Shown one piece after another: positions 52,848 through 61,225 of a stretch of DNA of 64,000 bases. Source of the DNA: an uncultured Bacilli bacterium (GTDB taxonomy: Bacteria; Bacillota_I; Bacilli_A; RF39; UBA660); the NCBI GenBank assembly GCA_934130045.1, contig CAKOXI010000002.1, positions 18,960 through 82,959 on the forward strand. The letters are read 5' to 3'. Each line of letters starts with the position of its first letter. The first letter of the stretch is position 1. A program made the translations under genes and the position numbers. Below the pieces are notes generated by a model. That model searched no databases. It had not been told where the DNA came from and saw only the letters and a program-made list of their open reading frames with translations.

Positions 52848-53876
52848 ATGCATGAAATTGATTTAAGTAAATATCAATTAAGAACAGATTTAGCTATTGA
52901 TATAGTAGAAAAAAATAAATTTGAAGGAATAAAAACAAATATTGAAAATTATGGGAATATAAAAGTAACTAATGTATATGTAGAAGATATTGGTAGTAAA
53001 AAAATAGGAAAAAAAACTGGAAATTATATTACAATAGAATTTAAGGACTTAACTGATTATAATAATGCAGAAAAAATAAAAGAAGTTTTTTCTAATAAAT
53101 TAAGAGAGTTATTAAAAAAATTATCTATATCGGAAGATTCTTCTTGTCTTATAATAGGTCTTGGTAATGATAAATCAACTCCAGATGCCTTAGGACCGTT
53201 AACTATTAATAATATACTGGTTACTAATCATTTATTTATGTATGCGAATGTAGAAAAAGGCTTTAGAAAAGTGTCAGCAATCTCACCAGGAGTTATGGGA
53301 CAAACAGGAATAGAAACTAGCGACATAATTAATAGTATTATAAAAAGTATTGATGTTGATTTTATAATAGTTGTAGATTCACTTGCTAGTAAGTCAGTTG
53401 AGAGAGTGAACAAAACAATTCAAATGACTGATACAGGTATACATCCAGGTAGTGGGATAGGAAATAAAAGAAAAGAAATATCTAAACAAACAATAGGAAT
53501 AGAGGTTATATCGATTGGTGTACCAACAGTAGTTGACGCTGTTACAATAGTTAGTGATACGATAAATTATATGTATAAACATTTTTCATATACGAAAGAA
53601 AATATTAATAAACCAAGTAACAAATTAGTTGGTGGTGGAATTAATTATTTAAAAAAAGATGTTAAAGTAGATGAAAAGTTAAAAAATGAGTTATTTGGAG
53701 TGATTGGTAAACTAGATGATAATGAAATTAGGCAATTAATTTTTGAGGTGTTAACTCCTATAGGTTATAATTTAATGGTAACACCAAAAGAAGTAGATTT
53801 TGAAATTGAAAAATTAAGTAATATTATAGGAAACGGTATTAATAGAGCATTACATAAAAATGTTGATAACTTATAA
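52848..53876 (+). CDS. gpr: Germination protease GPR
   Basis: Aspartic-type protease that degrades small acid-soluble spore proteins during germination. 342 aa. The N terminus EIDLSKYQLRTDLA matches the propeptide/processing region (activation cleavage occurs around the Y-Q-x-R-T-D-L stretch). IIGLGNDKSTPDALGP near residue 103 and IVVDSLAS near 175 carry the conserved Asp residues, and TGIHPGSGIGNKRKE is diagnostic. Its presence shows the organism or its recent ancestor forms endospores. No clear sigma-G promoter was found upstream. SD GTGGTGATT. Confidence 0.95.
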   Translation: MHEIDLSKYQLRTDLAIDIVEKNKFEGIKTNIENYGNIKVTNVYVEDIGSKKIGKKTGNYITIEFKDLTDYNNAEKIKEVFSNKLRELLKKLSISEDSSCLIIGLGNDKSTPDALGPLTINNILVTNHLFMYANVEKGFRKVSAISPGVMGQTGIETSDIINSIIKSIDVDFIIVVDSLASKSVERVNKTIQMTDTGIHPGSGIGNKRKEISKQTIGIEVISIGVPTVVDAVTIVSDTINYMYKHFSYTKENINKPSNKLVGGGINYLKKDVKVDEKLKNELFGVIGKLDDNEIRQLIFEVLTPIGYNLMVTPKEVDFEIEKLSNIIGNGINRALHKNVDNL

Positions 53877-53904
53877 TTTTTATTAAATATCAATAAAATT
53901 TTAA

Positions 53905-53929
53905 AAATCAATTCATTTGATTTTTTTTT
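53905..53929 (+). terminator. Terminator after gpr
   Basis: Stem AAATCAA (53905-53911) and TTGATTT (53917-53923), followed by T's. Confidence 0.7.
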
Positions 53930-53931
53930 GA

Positions 53932-53958
53932 CATATTTTTTTTCAACAAACATATATA
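53932..53958 (+). promoter_or_regulatory. Possible sigma-E-type sporulation promoter of spoIIP
   Basis: CATATT (53932-53937), 13-nt spacer, CATATATA (53951-53958), similar to the Bacillus sigma-E pattern KMATATT/CATACANT. A sigma-A reading (TTGACA at 53928 with TATAAT at 53955) needs a 21-nt spacer, which is too long. Confidence 0.4.
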
Positions 53959-53985
53959 ATTTAAATAAATATTGTGAGGGATAAT

Positions 53986-54969
53986 ATGAGAAAAAAATTT
54001 ATTTCAAAAAATTATAGACAATATAGTTTTCTTATTAAAACATTTTTAATACTTATTTTAGTAATTTTTATATTATCAAAAATAATGTCTATAAGACTAT
54101 TTAATTCAAATAAAAATTTAATTATGATGACTATGGAATCTTCAAATCATTTAATTAAAACAGAATTATCCTATTCTGATATATTAGATGATATTCTAAA
54201 GATAGTAACAAATATTGATTTAAAAAAACCAATTAGTTTGTTTAATAATAACTTATTATTTGAAAGTATAAAGGAAATTATTGGTGAAAAAGTATCTGAT
54301 GAAGAAATTCCTGATGAATCTAATACTGATTTAGTATTTAATGAACAAAGTAATCTACCATTAGTATATATTTATAATACTCATCAAACTGAAGAATATA
54401 TTAATAATGAACCAACTTATGATCTAAAACCAACAGTTTATACAGCTGCTAATTATTTAAAAGAAGTATTAGAAAGACAAGGAATTAAAACCATTGTAGA
54501 AGAAGCTAATATAAAAAAATACTTAGATGATAATAATTTAAATTATGATGATAGTTATATAGCTAGTAGGTATTATTTAGAACAAGCTAAAAATAATAAT
54601 CCTAGTTTAAAATTATTTATTGATTTACATAGGGATGCTTTAAGTCATGATGCAGCAACAGTAATATATAATAATATTAGTTATGCCAAAATATTATTTG
54701 TAGTTGGTGCTGATTTCAATAATTATCAAAAAAATTTAAATTTTACAGAATCAATAAATAAAATTGTAATAGATAATTATAGTTTTTTAACAAGAGGGGT
54801 ATTAACTAAAACTGGTCCATTAGTGAATGGGGTTTATAATCAGGACTTAAGTGATAATATAATTTTATTAGAAGTAGGTGGTAATGAAAGTACAATAAAT
54901 GAGGTAGCTAACACTTTAGATTTGATTGGTGATGTTATAGTAAAAAAATTAGGTGAAGAAAATGGATAA
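53986..54969 (+). CDS. spoIIP: Stage II sporulation protein P
   Basis: Membrane-anchored peptidoglycan amidase/endopeptidase of the SpoIIDMP complex that drives engulfment. 327 aa from ATG 53986; GAGGGAT (53976-53982) excludes GTG 53974. N-terminal helix (about 14-36) and a variable region to residue about 120. The SpoIIP domain has VYIYNTHQTEEY (zinc His/Glu) near 129, FIDLHRDAL near 215, VVGADFNNY and ILLEVGGNEST near 310. Directly after gpr, as in Bacillus. Start codon region overlaps nothing; the 3' end overlaps the next small gene by 8 nt. Confidence 0.94.
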   Translation: MRKKFISKNYRQYSFLIKTFLILILVIFILSKIMSIRLFNSNKNLIMMTMESSNHLIKTELSYSDILDDILKIVTNIDLKKPISLFNNNLLFESIKEIIGEKVSDEEIPDESNTDLVFNEQSNLPLVYIYNTHQTEEYINNEPTYDLKPTVYTAANYLKEVLERQGIKTIVEEANIKKYLDDNNLNYDDSYIASRYYLEQAKNNNPSLKLFIDLHRDALSHDAATVIYNNISYAKILFVVGADFNNYQKNLNFTESINKIVIDNYSFLTRGVLTKTGPLVNGVYNQDLSDNIILLEVGGNESTINEVANTLDLIGDVIVKKLGEENG

Positions 54970-55297
54970 AAAGAAAGATTTTTTTAAATATATTTGTAAA
55001 TTATTTATGATTATAATATTTATTTCTTTTTTAACTTTATATTTTTCACATAATTCAGGATATTTTGAATATGAACAATATAAAAAAACTAGTTTTACAA
55101 AAGAACAAATTGAGCAATTTGAAAAAGATATAAAGGAAGGTAAGGAAGTAGATATTACTAATTATTTAGAAAAAAAAGATGTTGATTATTCTAATAAAAT
55201 TTCTAAAATGGGATTAGGATTATCAAAAGGTATTGAAAAAACCATAAAAACTGGTCTTAATAAAGCTATAAGTATGTTAAATGATGCATTGTCATAA
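54962..55297 (+). CDS. Small membrane protein coupled to spoIIP
   Basis: A 111-aa protein from ATG 54962, inside the end of spoIIP, with AGGTGA upstream. One hydrophobic helix (residues about 10-30), then a charged region (FTKEQIEQFEKDIKEG) and an amphipathic C-terminal helix (KGIEKTIKTGLNKAISMLND). It occupies the place of yqxA in Bacillus (gpr-spoIIP-yqxA-lepA), but I do not see clear sequence similarity. Coupling suggests a sporulation or engulfment role (inference). lepA does not follow. Confidence 0.65.
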   Translation: MDKKKDFFKYICKLFMIIIFISFLTLYFSHNSGYFEYEQYKKTSFTKEQIEQFEKDIKEGKEVDITNYLEKKDVDYSNKISKMGLGLSKGIEKTIKTGLNKAISMLNDALS

Positions 55298-55333
55298 TAT
55301 AAAAGTATTGTTAATAAAATTAGAATTTAGAAT

Positions 55334-55355
55334 AATAAAAAGTAGTTTTTTATTT
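55334..55355 (+). terminator. Weak terminator after the spoIIP unit
   Basis: AATAAAAA (55334-55341) and TTTTTATT (55347-55354) with a GTAGT loop; all A/T pairs. Confidence 0.4.
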
Positions 55356-55361
55356 AAGACA

Positions 55362-56255
55362 TTATTTTTTATTATTAATTATTTCAATAAATTTCTTAGT
55401 ACTAAAATTTGGTATATGATTTTTTGATAAGGCAATTCCTATGTATCTACTAGGAATTTTTTCTTTTATATTTAATTCAAATAATTTTTTCCTTTTTATT
55501 TCATCTTTAATATATTCTTTTGTAGCATATCCAATTCCCATTCCAATTTTAGCAAATTCAACAACTAATGAATAACTAGCTAATTCAATATTTGGTTTAA
55601 AAACAACTCCGTTTTCTTTTGCAAAATTATCTAAAAAGAATCTAGTATTAGAACCCTTAGCTTGCAATATTAAAGGATAATTATTCAAATCTTTTAAAGA
55701 CATTTCTTTAAGGGTTAAATCCTTATATTTATTATTTACAACGAAACAATCATTTATTTTTTTACATTTAATAATTTTAGTATCATTACCATAATTTTTA
55801 TCATTTAAATTAAATATTACAACATCTATTAAACCATTTTTTAACTTTGGTATTAAATCAGAAGCTAACCCAGTTATTATTTGAATATCAATTTTTGGAT
55901 ATAATATGTGAAATTTTTCTAAATAGGGAATTAAAAATTCTTTAGTTAAAGTTGCATTTATTCCAATTTTTATACATCCTGTTTCTAAATTAATAAGATC
56001 AGTAAATCTATTTTCAGCATTGTTAATATATTCAATTGCTTGTTTAATATAATTATAAAATTCCCTACCTTCTTCGGTAAGAATAACACCTCTTTTTGTT
56101 CTTACAAATAAACTTCCACCTAATTGATCTTCTAAATTTTTAATAGATTTACTTATTGCTGGTTGAGATATATTTAATTCTATACTTGCTTTAGTAATAT
56201 TACCGTTATTAGCCACAACATAAAAAATTCTATATAATTCAAAATTTATATTCAT
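55362..56255 (-). CDS. LysR-family transcriptional regulator
   Basis: A 297-aa regulator. N-terminal winged HTH (residues 1-60: FYVVANNGNITKAS, LNISQPAISKSIKNLEDQLG split, LFVRTKRG), linker helix, then a two-lobe periplasmic-binding-like effector domain (from about 90; CIKIGINATLT to the end). Effector unknown. SD CTGGAGGTTATT on the minus strand. It is divergent from coaE. A perfect 6-5-6 inverted repeat at 56267-56283 next to its start is a likely autoregulatory operator. Confidence 0.93.
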   Translation of the reverse strand: MNINFELYRIFYVVANNGNITKASIELNISQPAISKSIKNLEDQLGGSLFVRTKRGVILTEEGREFYNYIKQAIEYINNAENRFTDLINLETGCIKIGINATLTKEFLIPYLEKFHILYPKIDIQIITGLASDLIPKLKNGLIDVVIFNLNDKNYGNDTKIIKCKKINDCFVVNNKYKDLTLKEMSLKDLNNYPLILQAKGSNTRFFLDNFAKENGVVFKPNIELASYSLVVEFAKIGMGIGYATKEYIKDEIKRKKLFELNIKEKIPSRYIGIALSKNHIPNFSTKKFIEIINNKK

Positions 56256-56266
56256 AATAACCTCCA

Positions 56267-56283
56267 GTTATGATAAACATAAC
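56267..56283. promoter_or_regulatory. Inverted repeat, probable LysR operator
   Basis: GTTATG-ATAAA-CATAAC, a perfect 17-bp interrupted palindrome just upstream of the lysR ribosome-binding site and containing a T-N11-A LysR motif. It sits between lysR and coaE. Confidence 0.55.
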
Positions 56284-56344
56284 AAATATGTATTTTAATT
56301 ATATAATCAAATGAAATATAATACAAGTAGATAGGAGGAAAAAT

Positions 56345-56907
56345 ATGATTATAGGTATATGTGGTAAATCAGGGTGTGGTAAAACAACATTAGCAAAGCA
56401 AATAACAAAATTAACTTCCAAAAAAGTTATACATTTGGATATAGATAAGGTAGGGCATAAAGTTTTATTATTACCAGAAGTTAGAGATAAATTAATAGAT
56501 TGTTTTGGAAATTCTATTGTTAAAATTAATACTATTGATAGAAAAAAACTTGGTGAAATGGTATTTAATTCTAGATGTGAAATGAAGAAATTATCAGATA
56601 TTACATGGAAATATATGCAAGTGGAAATTGATAATTTTTTAAATGATAATAAAGATAAAATAATTATTTTAGATTGGTTACTATTACCAATTTCAAAGTA
56701 TTTTGATATGTGTGATATAAAAATACTTTTAGATGTTCCATATAATATTAGAAAAGAAAGAGCAATGAAAAGAGACAATATAACATAACAGAAGAAGATT
56801 TTTATTTAAGAGAAAAATCTAGTATAGATTTTAAAAAAGAAGATTTTGATTATGTATTTCAGAAAGTGGATAAAGAAATTATTAAAAGGATGGTGAAAAG
56901 TTTATGA
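56345..56907 (+). pseudogene. coaE: Dephospho-CoA kinase, frameshifted by a 5-bp tandem duplication
   Basis: CoaE phosphorylates dephospho-CoA in the last CoA step. The first 147 codons are normal: P-loop GKSGCGKTT at residues 7-15, HLDIDKVGHKV, LDWLLLP. The frame ends at TAA 56786-56788. ATAAC is duplicated in tandem at 56780-56789. Removing one copy restores RDNITEEDFYLREK and an open frame to TGA 56905-56907, giving a 185-aa CoaE whose stop overlaps the coaD start (ATGA). The lost tail includes part of the LID/C-terminal helices, so the product is probably inactive. True mutation, slippage variant or assembly error cannot be separated here. SD TAGGAGGAAAAAT before ATG 56345. Confidence 0.85.
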
Positions 56908-57404
56908 CAAAGGTTTTATATCCAGGAAGTTTTGATCCTATTACAAAGGGACATATGAATATTATTACGCAAGCAAGTGAATTATTTGATGAAGTAGTAA
57001 TTGCGGTATTGCAAAATCCTACAAAGAAAGGTGGCTTATTTACATTAGAAGAGAGATTAGAGATAATAAATGAACTATATAAAAATATGGATAATATAAA
57101 AGTTGTTACAGGTAGTGGAGCATCAGTTGATATAGCAATTTTGTATGAATGTAAGGCTATAATCAGGGGACTTAGAAGTTTAAGTGATTATGATTATGAG
57201 GTTCAATTACAACAAATAAATAAAGAAATATCCCATAATAAAGTTAATACTATTTGTTTATTTGCAGATAAGGAATATCAATTTATCTCATCAAGTGTTG
57301 TTAAAGAGGTTTTCAACCTTGATAAAGATGTATCAAATTATGTTGATCCATTCGTTGTAAAAAAACTATGTTTAAAGAAAGGAAATAATAATTATGGAAA
57401 ATAA
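56904..57404 (+). CDS. coaD: Phosphopantetheine adenylyltransferase
   Basis: Transfers AMP from ATP to 4'-phosphopantetheine, the step before CoaE. 166 aa. LYPGSFDPITKGHMNII has the (T/H)xGH nucleotidyltransferase motif at residues 14-17. RGLRSLSDYDYE near 90 and the ISSSVVKEV signature near 127 are intact. It overlaps the restored coaE frame by 3 nt, linking the last two CoA genes. It overlaps the MBL gene by 11 nt. Confidence 0.97.
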   Translation: MTKVLYPGSFDPITKGHMNIITQASELFDEVVIAVLQNPTKKGGLFTLEERLEIINELYKNMDNIKVVTGSGASVDIAILYECKAIIRGLRSLSDYDYEVQLQQINKEISHNKVNTICLFADKEYQFISSSVVKEVFNLDKDVSNYVDPFVVKKLCLKKGNNNYGK

Positions 57405-58200
57405 AGAATTAATAATTACTCCTTTAGGTACAGTATCTACTTATTGTTATGAAGGTAAAAAATGCCCAGGTTTTTTAGTACAATATGGAGATAATAAAAT
57501 TTTGTTAGATTGTGGAAATGGGATTTCTGAATATATGAACCTACCTAATGATTTAAATAATTTAGTTATAATAATTAGTCACTTACATCCAGATCATTAT
57601 GGAGAATTGTTGAGTATTGCGCAAACTTCATATGTTTTTAAAAGATTAGGATACTTAAATGAAAAAATTAAGGTGTATATTCCTGAAGGAGATAAAGTGA
57701 AAGTTTACTCAGCATTCGAAACAGTTGAAAAGAATTTGCTTGATTTTGATTTTTTATTAAGTTTAGAAAAAGAGAGTTATTTAGAATTTATACCATATAA
57801 ACAAAAGGATAAATTAAATATTGATGATTTGCAAATTAGTTTTGCAAGAAATCCTCATCCTTTAATAACTTATAGTACAAAAGTAGAAACTGAAGGAATT
57901 AAATTTGTTTATTCTAGTGATACAGGATATAAAGGAAATTGTTTAGAAGAATTTGCTCTTAATGCCGATTTATTAATATGTGAATCAACTTTTTTAAGAG
58001 GACAATTTAGAAACGGTGATAACCATTTATTTGCATATGAAGCTGCAAAAATAGCGAAAAATGCAAATGTAAATAAATTACTATTAACGCATTTTTGGCC
58101 TAGTATAGATAAACAAAAATATGTTGATGAAGCAAGAGAAATATTTTCAAATACTGAAGCAGCAAATGAAGGTAAAAAATTAATACTAAGGAGGAAATAA
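57394..58200 (+). CDS. MBL-fold metallohydrolase (RNase Z-like)
   Basis: A 268-aa metallo-beta-lactamase-fold protein. Metal motif HLHPDH at residues 63-68, later His in ARNPHP near 152, Asp in YSSDTGYKG near 173, and a His in LLTHFWP near 228, giving a complete two-metal site. The layout fits RNase Z/ElaC-like phosphodiesterases, but it lacks the exosite arm of true tRNase Z and could act on cyclic nucleotides or other phosphodiesters. Start within the coaD 3' end after AAGGAAATAATAATT. PHP gene follows by 2 nt. Confidence 0.82.
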   Translation: MENKELIITPLGTVSTYCYEGKKCPGFLVQYGDNKILLDCGNGISEYMNLPNDLNNLVIIISHLHPDHYGELLSIAQTSYVFKRLGYLNEKIKVYIPEGDKVKVYSAFETVEKNLLDFDFLLSLEKESYLEFIPYKQKDKLNIDDLQISFARNPHPLITYSTKVETEGIKFVYSSDTGYKGNCLEEFALNADLLICESTFLRGQFRNGDNHLFAYEAAKIAKNANVNKLLLTHFWPSIDKQKYVDEAREIFSNTEAANEGKKLILRRK

Positions 58201-58202
58201 TC

Positions 58203-59183
58203 ATGAAAATTTATAAATTGATGAGTGATGAGGAGAAATGTTTAGATAAGACAATTAAATTTTTGGATAATTATATTCTTGAAGATATAATTAACCCTTA
58301 TAAAAACAGTGAGAAAATAATTGATATGCATACCCATACAAATTATTCGGATGGTGAGTTATCACCACAAGAATTAATAAGATTAGCAATAGATAAAAAA
58401 ATTGGAACACTTGCTATTACTGATCACAATACAATTGAGGGATTAAAGACTATTGATAGAAAATCTGAAATAATTGAAAAAAGTGGTATAAGAGTAATTA
58501 ATGGTATAGAATTATCTGCAAAATCAAATGTAGGAAGAATGCATATTTTAGGATATGGTATTGATTTAAATAGTGAATTATTAAATAAAAAAATGAGTGA
58601 TTTAAAAGATATTAGTATAAATTCGGTTTTATCAATTATGGAGCAAATAAAAAGAGATTATGGAATTAGATTTGGATATGTTGATATAAAAGAACTTGTT
58701 AACGCTAATCATAACTTGGGGCGTCCAGATTTAGCTAAACTTTGTATCAAGTATGGTTATGCTAGTACAGTTGAGGAAGCTTTTAATAAGTATTTAATAG
58801 AAGCATATAATAAAACAAGAAAATCTGATAATAAATTACAATATGAGGAATGTTTAGAATTGATAACAAATAGTGGTGGTATCCCAGTTTTAGCTCATCC
58901 AAAGTCATTGGAACTTAGGGAAAAAGAATTTTTAGTATTATTAAAAGATATGATTAGTTGTGGATTAAAAGGAATTGAAGTATATCATTCAAGTCATACA
59001 AAAGAGGAAATGGAATACTATTTGGAAATCGCAAATAAATACAATTTACTAATTAGTGGTGGCAGTGATTTTCACGGTAAAAATGTTAAACCTGATATTG
59101 AATTAGGTAGTGGAAAAAATAATAATATTAAAATAAAAAAATTATCATTACTTGATGCTTTATATTTAAAAAATACTAATTAA
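58203..59183 (+). CDS. PHP-domain phosphoesterase
   Basis: A 326-aa protein. An N-terminal extension of about 38 residues precedes the PHP core: DMHTHTNYSDG (His43, His45, Asp50), ITDHNT (His75), NGIELSA, LAHPKS near 235 and SDFHGK near 290. These are all the metal ligands of the YciV/TrpH (RNase AM, 3',5'-nucleoside bisphosphate phosphatase) group. The substrate is probably a nucleotide or RNA 5' end, which fits the adjacent RNase Z-like gene. The exact reaction is inferred. SD AAGGAGGAAATAATC. Confidence 0.82.
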   Translation: MKIYKLMSDEEKCLDKTIKFLDNYILEDIINPYKNSEKIIDMHTHTNYSDGELSPQELIRLAIDKKIGTLAITDHNTIEGLKTIDRKSEIIEKSGIRVINGIELSAKSNVGRMHILGYGIDLNSELLNKKMSDLKDISINSVLSIMEQIKRDYGIRFGYVDIKELVNANHNLGRPDLAKLCIKYGYASTVEEAFNKYLIEAYNKTRKSDNKLQYEECLELITNSGGIPVLAHPKSLELREKEFLVLLKDMISCGLKGIEVYHSSHTKEEMEYYLEIANKYNLLISGGSDFHGKNVKPDIELGSGKNNNIKIKKLSLLDALYLKNTN

Positions 59184-59201
59184 TTATACACATTAATTAT
59201 T

Positions 59202-59223
59202 AAGACTATTTAGTCTTTTTTTA
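59202..59223 (+). terminator. Terminator after the coaE-PHP operon
   Basis: Stem AAGACTA (59202-59208) and TAGTCTT (59211-59217), minimal loop, T run to about 59222. Confidence 0.8.
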
Positions 59224-59438
59224 TTGTCAAAATTAAATATATTAACATTTTTTTAATATTTAAAGAATTAAATTTTAAATTAAAATGAGTAATAAGGTCA
59301 ATTTTATTTATATATAATTCTATATAGTTTATATTAATTAAGGATGTTTAAAAATTTATACTTAAACAAATGAGATAATTATTTAGAATGATAAGAATTA
59401 AATATGACAATTTTTATATTTTATTTAGGATTTATTTT

Positions 59439-59447
59439 TGATATAAT
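59439..59447 (+). promoter_or_regulatory. Extended -10 promoter of the rlmN operon
   Basis: TGATATAAT: TG (59439-59440), A, TATAAT (59442-59447), 18 nt before the rlmN start. No -35 match. The preceding 59224-59438 stretch is AT-rich with no recognised gene. Confidence 0.65.
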
Positions 59448-59464
59448 GATACTAGGGTGTTTAT

Positions 59465-60490
59465 ATGACAAGTATATATGATTATAATTTAGAAGATTTA
59501 GAAGCTTATTTTGTTTCAAATAATGAAAAAAAATTCAAAGCATCACAAGTTTTTGATTGGCTTTATAAAAAAAGAGTTACAAATTTTGATGAAATGTCTA
59601 ATTTGAAAAAAGATATTATAAATAAATTAAAAAATGATTTTACAATAAACCAATTAAAAATAGTAAAAAGATTAGATGATACTGATGTACATAAATATCT
59701 TTTTGAACTTAGTGATAAAAATCGTATTGAAGCAGTATTAATGAATCATGATTATGGAAATAGTTTATGTATATCAAGTCAAGTTGGTTGTAATATGAGT
59801 TGTGCATTTTGTGAAAGTGGTAGACTTAAAAAGGTAAGAAATTTGTTCCCTAGTGAAATGGTATTACCAATATTACAGGTAGAAAAAGATTTAAATATAA
59901 GAATTTCTCATATTGTTATAATGGGAATTGGTGAACCTTTTGATAATTATGAAAATATAATTAAATTTTTAGATATAGTAAATAATCCTAAGGGAATTGA
60001 ATTAGGTTCACGCCATATTACGGTATCAACTTGTGGAGTAGTACCAAAAATTTTAGAATTTATGAATAATGGTAAACAAGTTAATTTAGCAGTTTCCCTT
60101 CATGCTTCAAATAATGAACTTAGAAATAAACTTATGCCAATTAATAAAGTTTATAATCTTGATTTATTAATGTCTACAATAAAAAAATATGTTGATGTTA
60201 CTAATAGAAGGGTAACTTTTGAATATATAATGCTTAATAATATAAACGATTCTATAGATAATGCGATTGAATTAGCTAATTTAGTAAAGGGGATAAATTG
60301 CTACATAAATTTAATACCATATAATGAAACAAGTCATATTGAATTTAAAAAAAGTAATAAAGAAAAAATCATGATCTTTTATGATACTTTAAAGAAAAAT
60401 GGAGTAAATGTAACAATTAGAAAAGAATTTGGTTCAAAGGTAATGGCTGCCTGCGGACAATTAAGATCAAATTATGAGGAGGAAAAATAA
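59465..60490 (+). CDS. rlmN: Dual-specificity 23S rRNA/tRNA (adenine-C2) methyltransferase RlmN
   Basis: Radical-SAM enzyme methylating A2503 of 23S rRNA and A37 of some tRNAs. 341 aa. 4Fe-4S motif Cys109-NMS-Cys113-AF-Cys116, GIGEPFDNY near 160, SLHAS near 212 and the methyl-carrying Cys330 in MAACGQL near the C terminus. SD CTAGGGTGTTTAT. Its TAA overlaps the prpC start by one base. rlmN-prpC-prkC-rsgA is the conserved Bacillota order. Confidence 0.97.
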   Translation: MTSIYDYNLEDLEAYFVSNNEKKFKASQVFDWLYKKRVTNFDEMSNLKKDIINKLKNDFTINQLKIVKRLDDTDVHKYLFELSDKNRIEAVLMNHDYGNSLCISSQVGCNMSCAFCESGRLKKVRNLFPSEMVLPILQVEKDLNIRISHIVIMGIGEPFDNYENIIKFLDIVNNPKGIELGSRHITVSTCGVVPKILEFMNNGKQVNLAVSLHASNNELRNKLMPINKVYNLDLLMSTIKKYVDVTNRRVTFEYIMLNNINDSIDNAIELANLVKGINCYINLIPYNETSHIEFKKSNKEKIMIFYDTLKKNGVNVTIRKEFGSKVMAACGQLRSNYEEEK

Positions 60491-61224
60491 TGGAACATTT
60501 TTATTTAACTGATCCTGGTAAGGTTAGAGAACAGAATGAAGATAGTGTAATTATAACTAAAAATCATAGTAATGAATATTTAATGGCAGTTGCAGATGGC
60601 ATGGGAGGACACTCTAATGGAGAGGTCGCATCAAGTATTGCGATTACTCATTTGGCTAATAATTTTAAAGAACTAAAATCTATCGGTACTAAAGATGATG
60701 CGATTTTTTGGATGCGCGCAATAACTAATGAAATAAATGCTTTAATTTATAAGTATACTGAAGAAAATCCAGAAAGTACAGGAATGGGTACAACATTAGT
60801 TATGGCTATTGTAACTGATAATTTTTTACTTTTTGGTAATATTGGGGATTCTTCTGGATATGTTGTCAAAAATGAACAAATCAAAAAAATAACAACAGAC
60901 CATACTTTAGTAAATTTATTAGTGCAATCTGGGGAACTTACATTAAAGGAGGCAAAAGAACATCCAAGAAAAAATGTACTCATGAAAGCATTAGGTGCTA
61001 ATGTAACTGCGGAAATAGATGTTTTTGATGTTGAAAGTGATGTTGATGGAATATTCTTATGTAGTGATGGATTAACAAATATGCTTGATGATAATCAAAT
61101 TGTTAAGGTTCTAACATCAGAGTTAACAATTGAGGAAAAATTAAATAAACTTATTTATAAATGTAATAATCGTGGTGGAAATGATAATGTTTCTGTTGCA
61201 TATTTAGTAAAAAGGGGCGAATAA
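60490..61224 (+). CDS. prpC: PP2C-type protein serine/threonine phosphatase
   Basis: Cognate phosphatase of the PASTA kinase. 244 aa. The metal-binding PP2C motifs are all present: REQNEDSV near residue 14, VADGMGGHSNGE near 36, NIGDSSGY near 118, SDGLTN near 192 and GGNDNVSVA near 230. Cytosolic. Start overlaps rlmN (TAATG), and the kinase begins one base after its stop. It reverses phosphorylation of division and wall proteins, possibly including GpsB partners encoded in this window. Confidence 0.95.
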   Translation: MEHFYLTDPGKVREQNEDSVIITKNHSNEYLMAVADGMGGHSNGEVASSIAITHLANNFKELKSIGTKDDAIFWMRAITNEINALIYKYTEENPESTGMGTTLVMAIVTDNFLLFGNIGDSSGYVVKNEQIKKITTDHTLVNLLVQSGELTLKEAKEHPRKNVLMKALGANVTAEIDVFDVESDVDGIFLCSDGLTNMLDDNQIVKVLTSELTIEEKLNKLIYKCNNRGGNDNVSVAYLVKRGE

Positions 61225-61225
61225 A

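Noticed and set aside
56299..56778. 159-codon minus-strand frame opposite coaE
   Set aside because: Antisense shadow. The plus strand has the P-loop and other CoaE motifs; no SD or family features on the minus strand.
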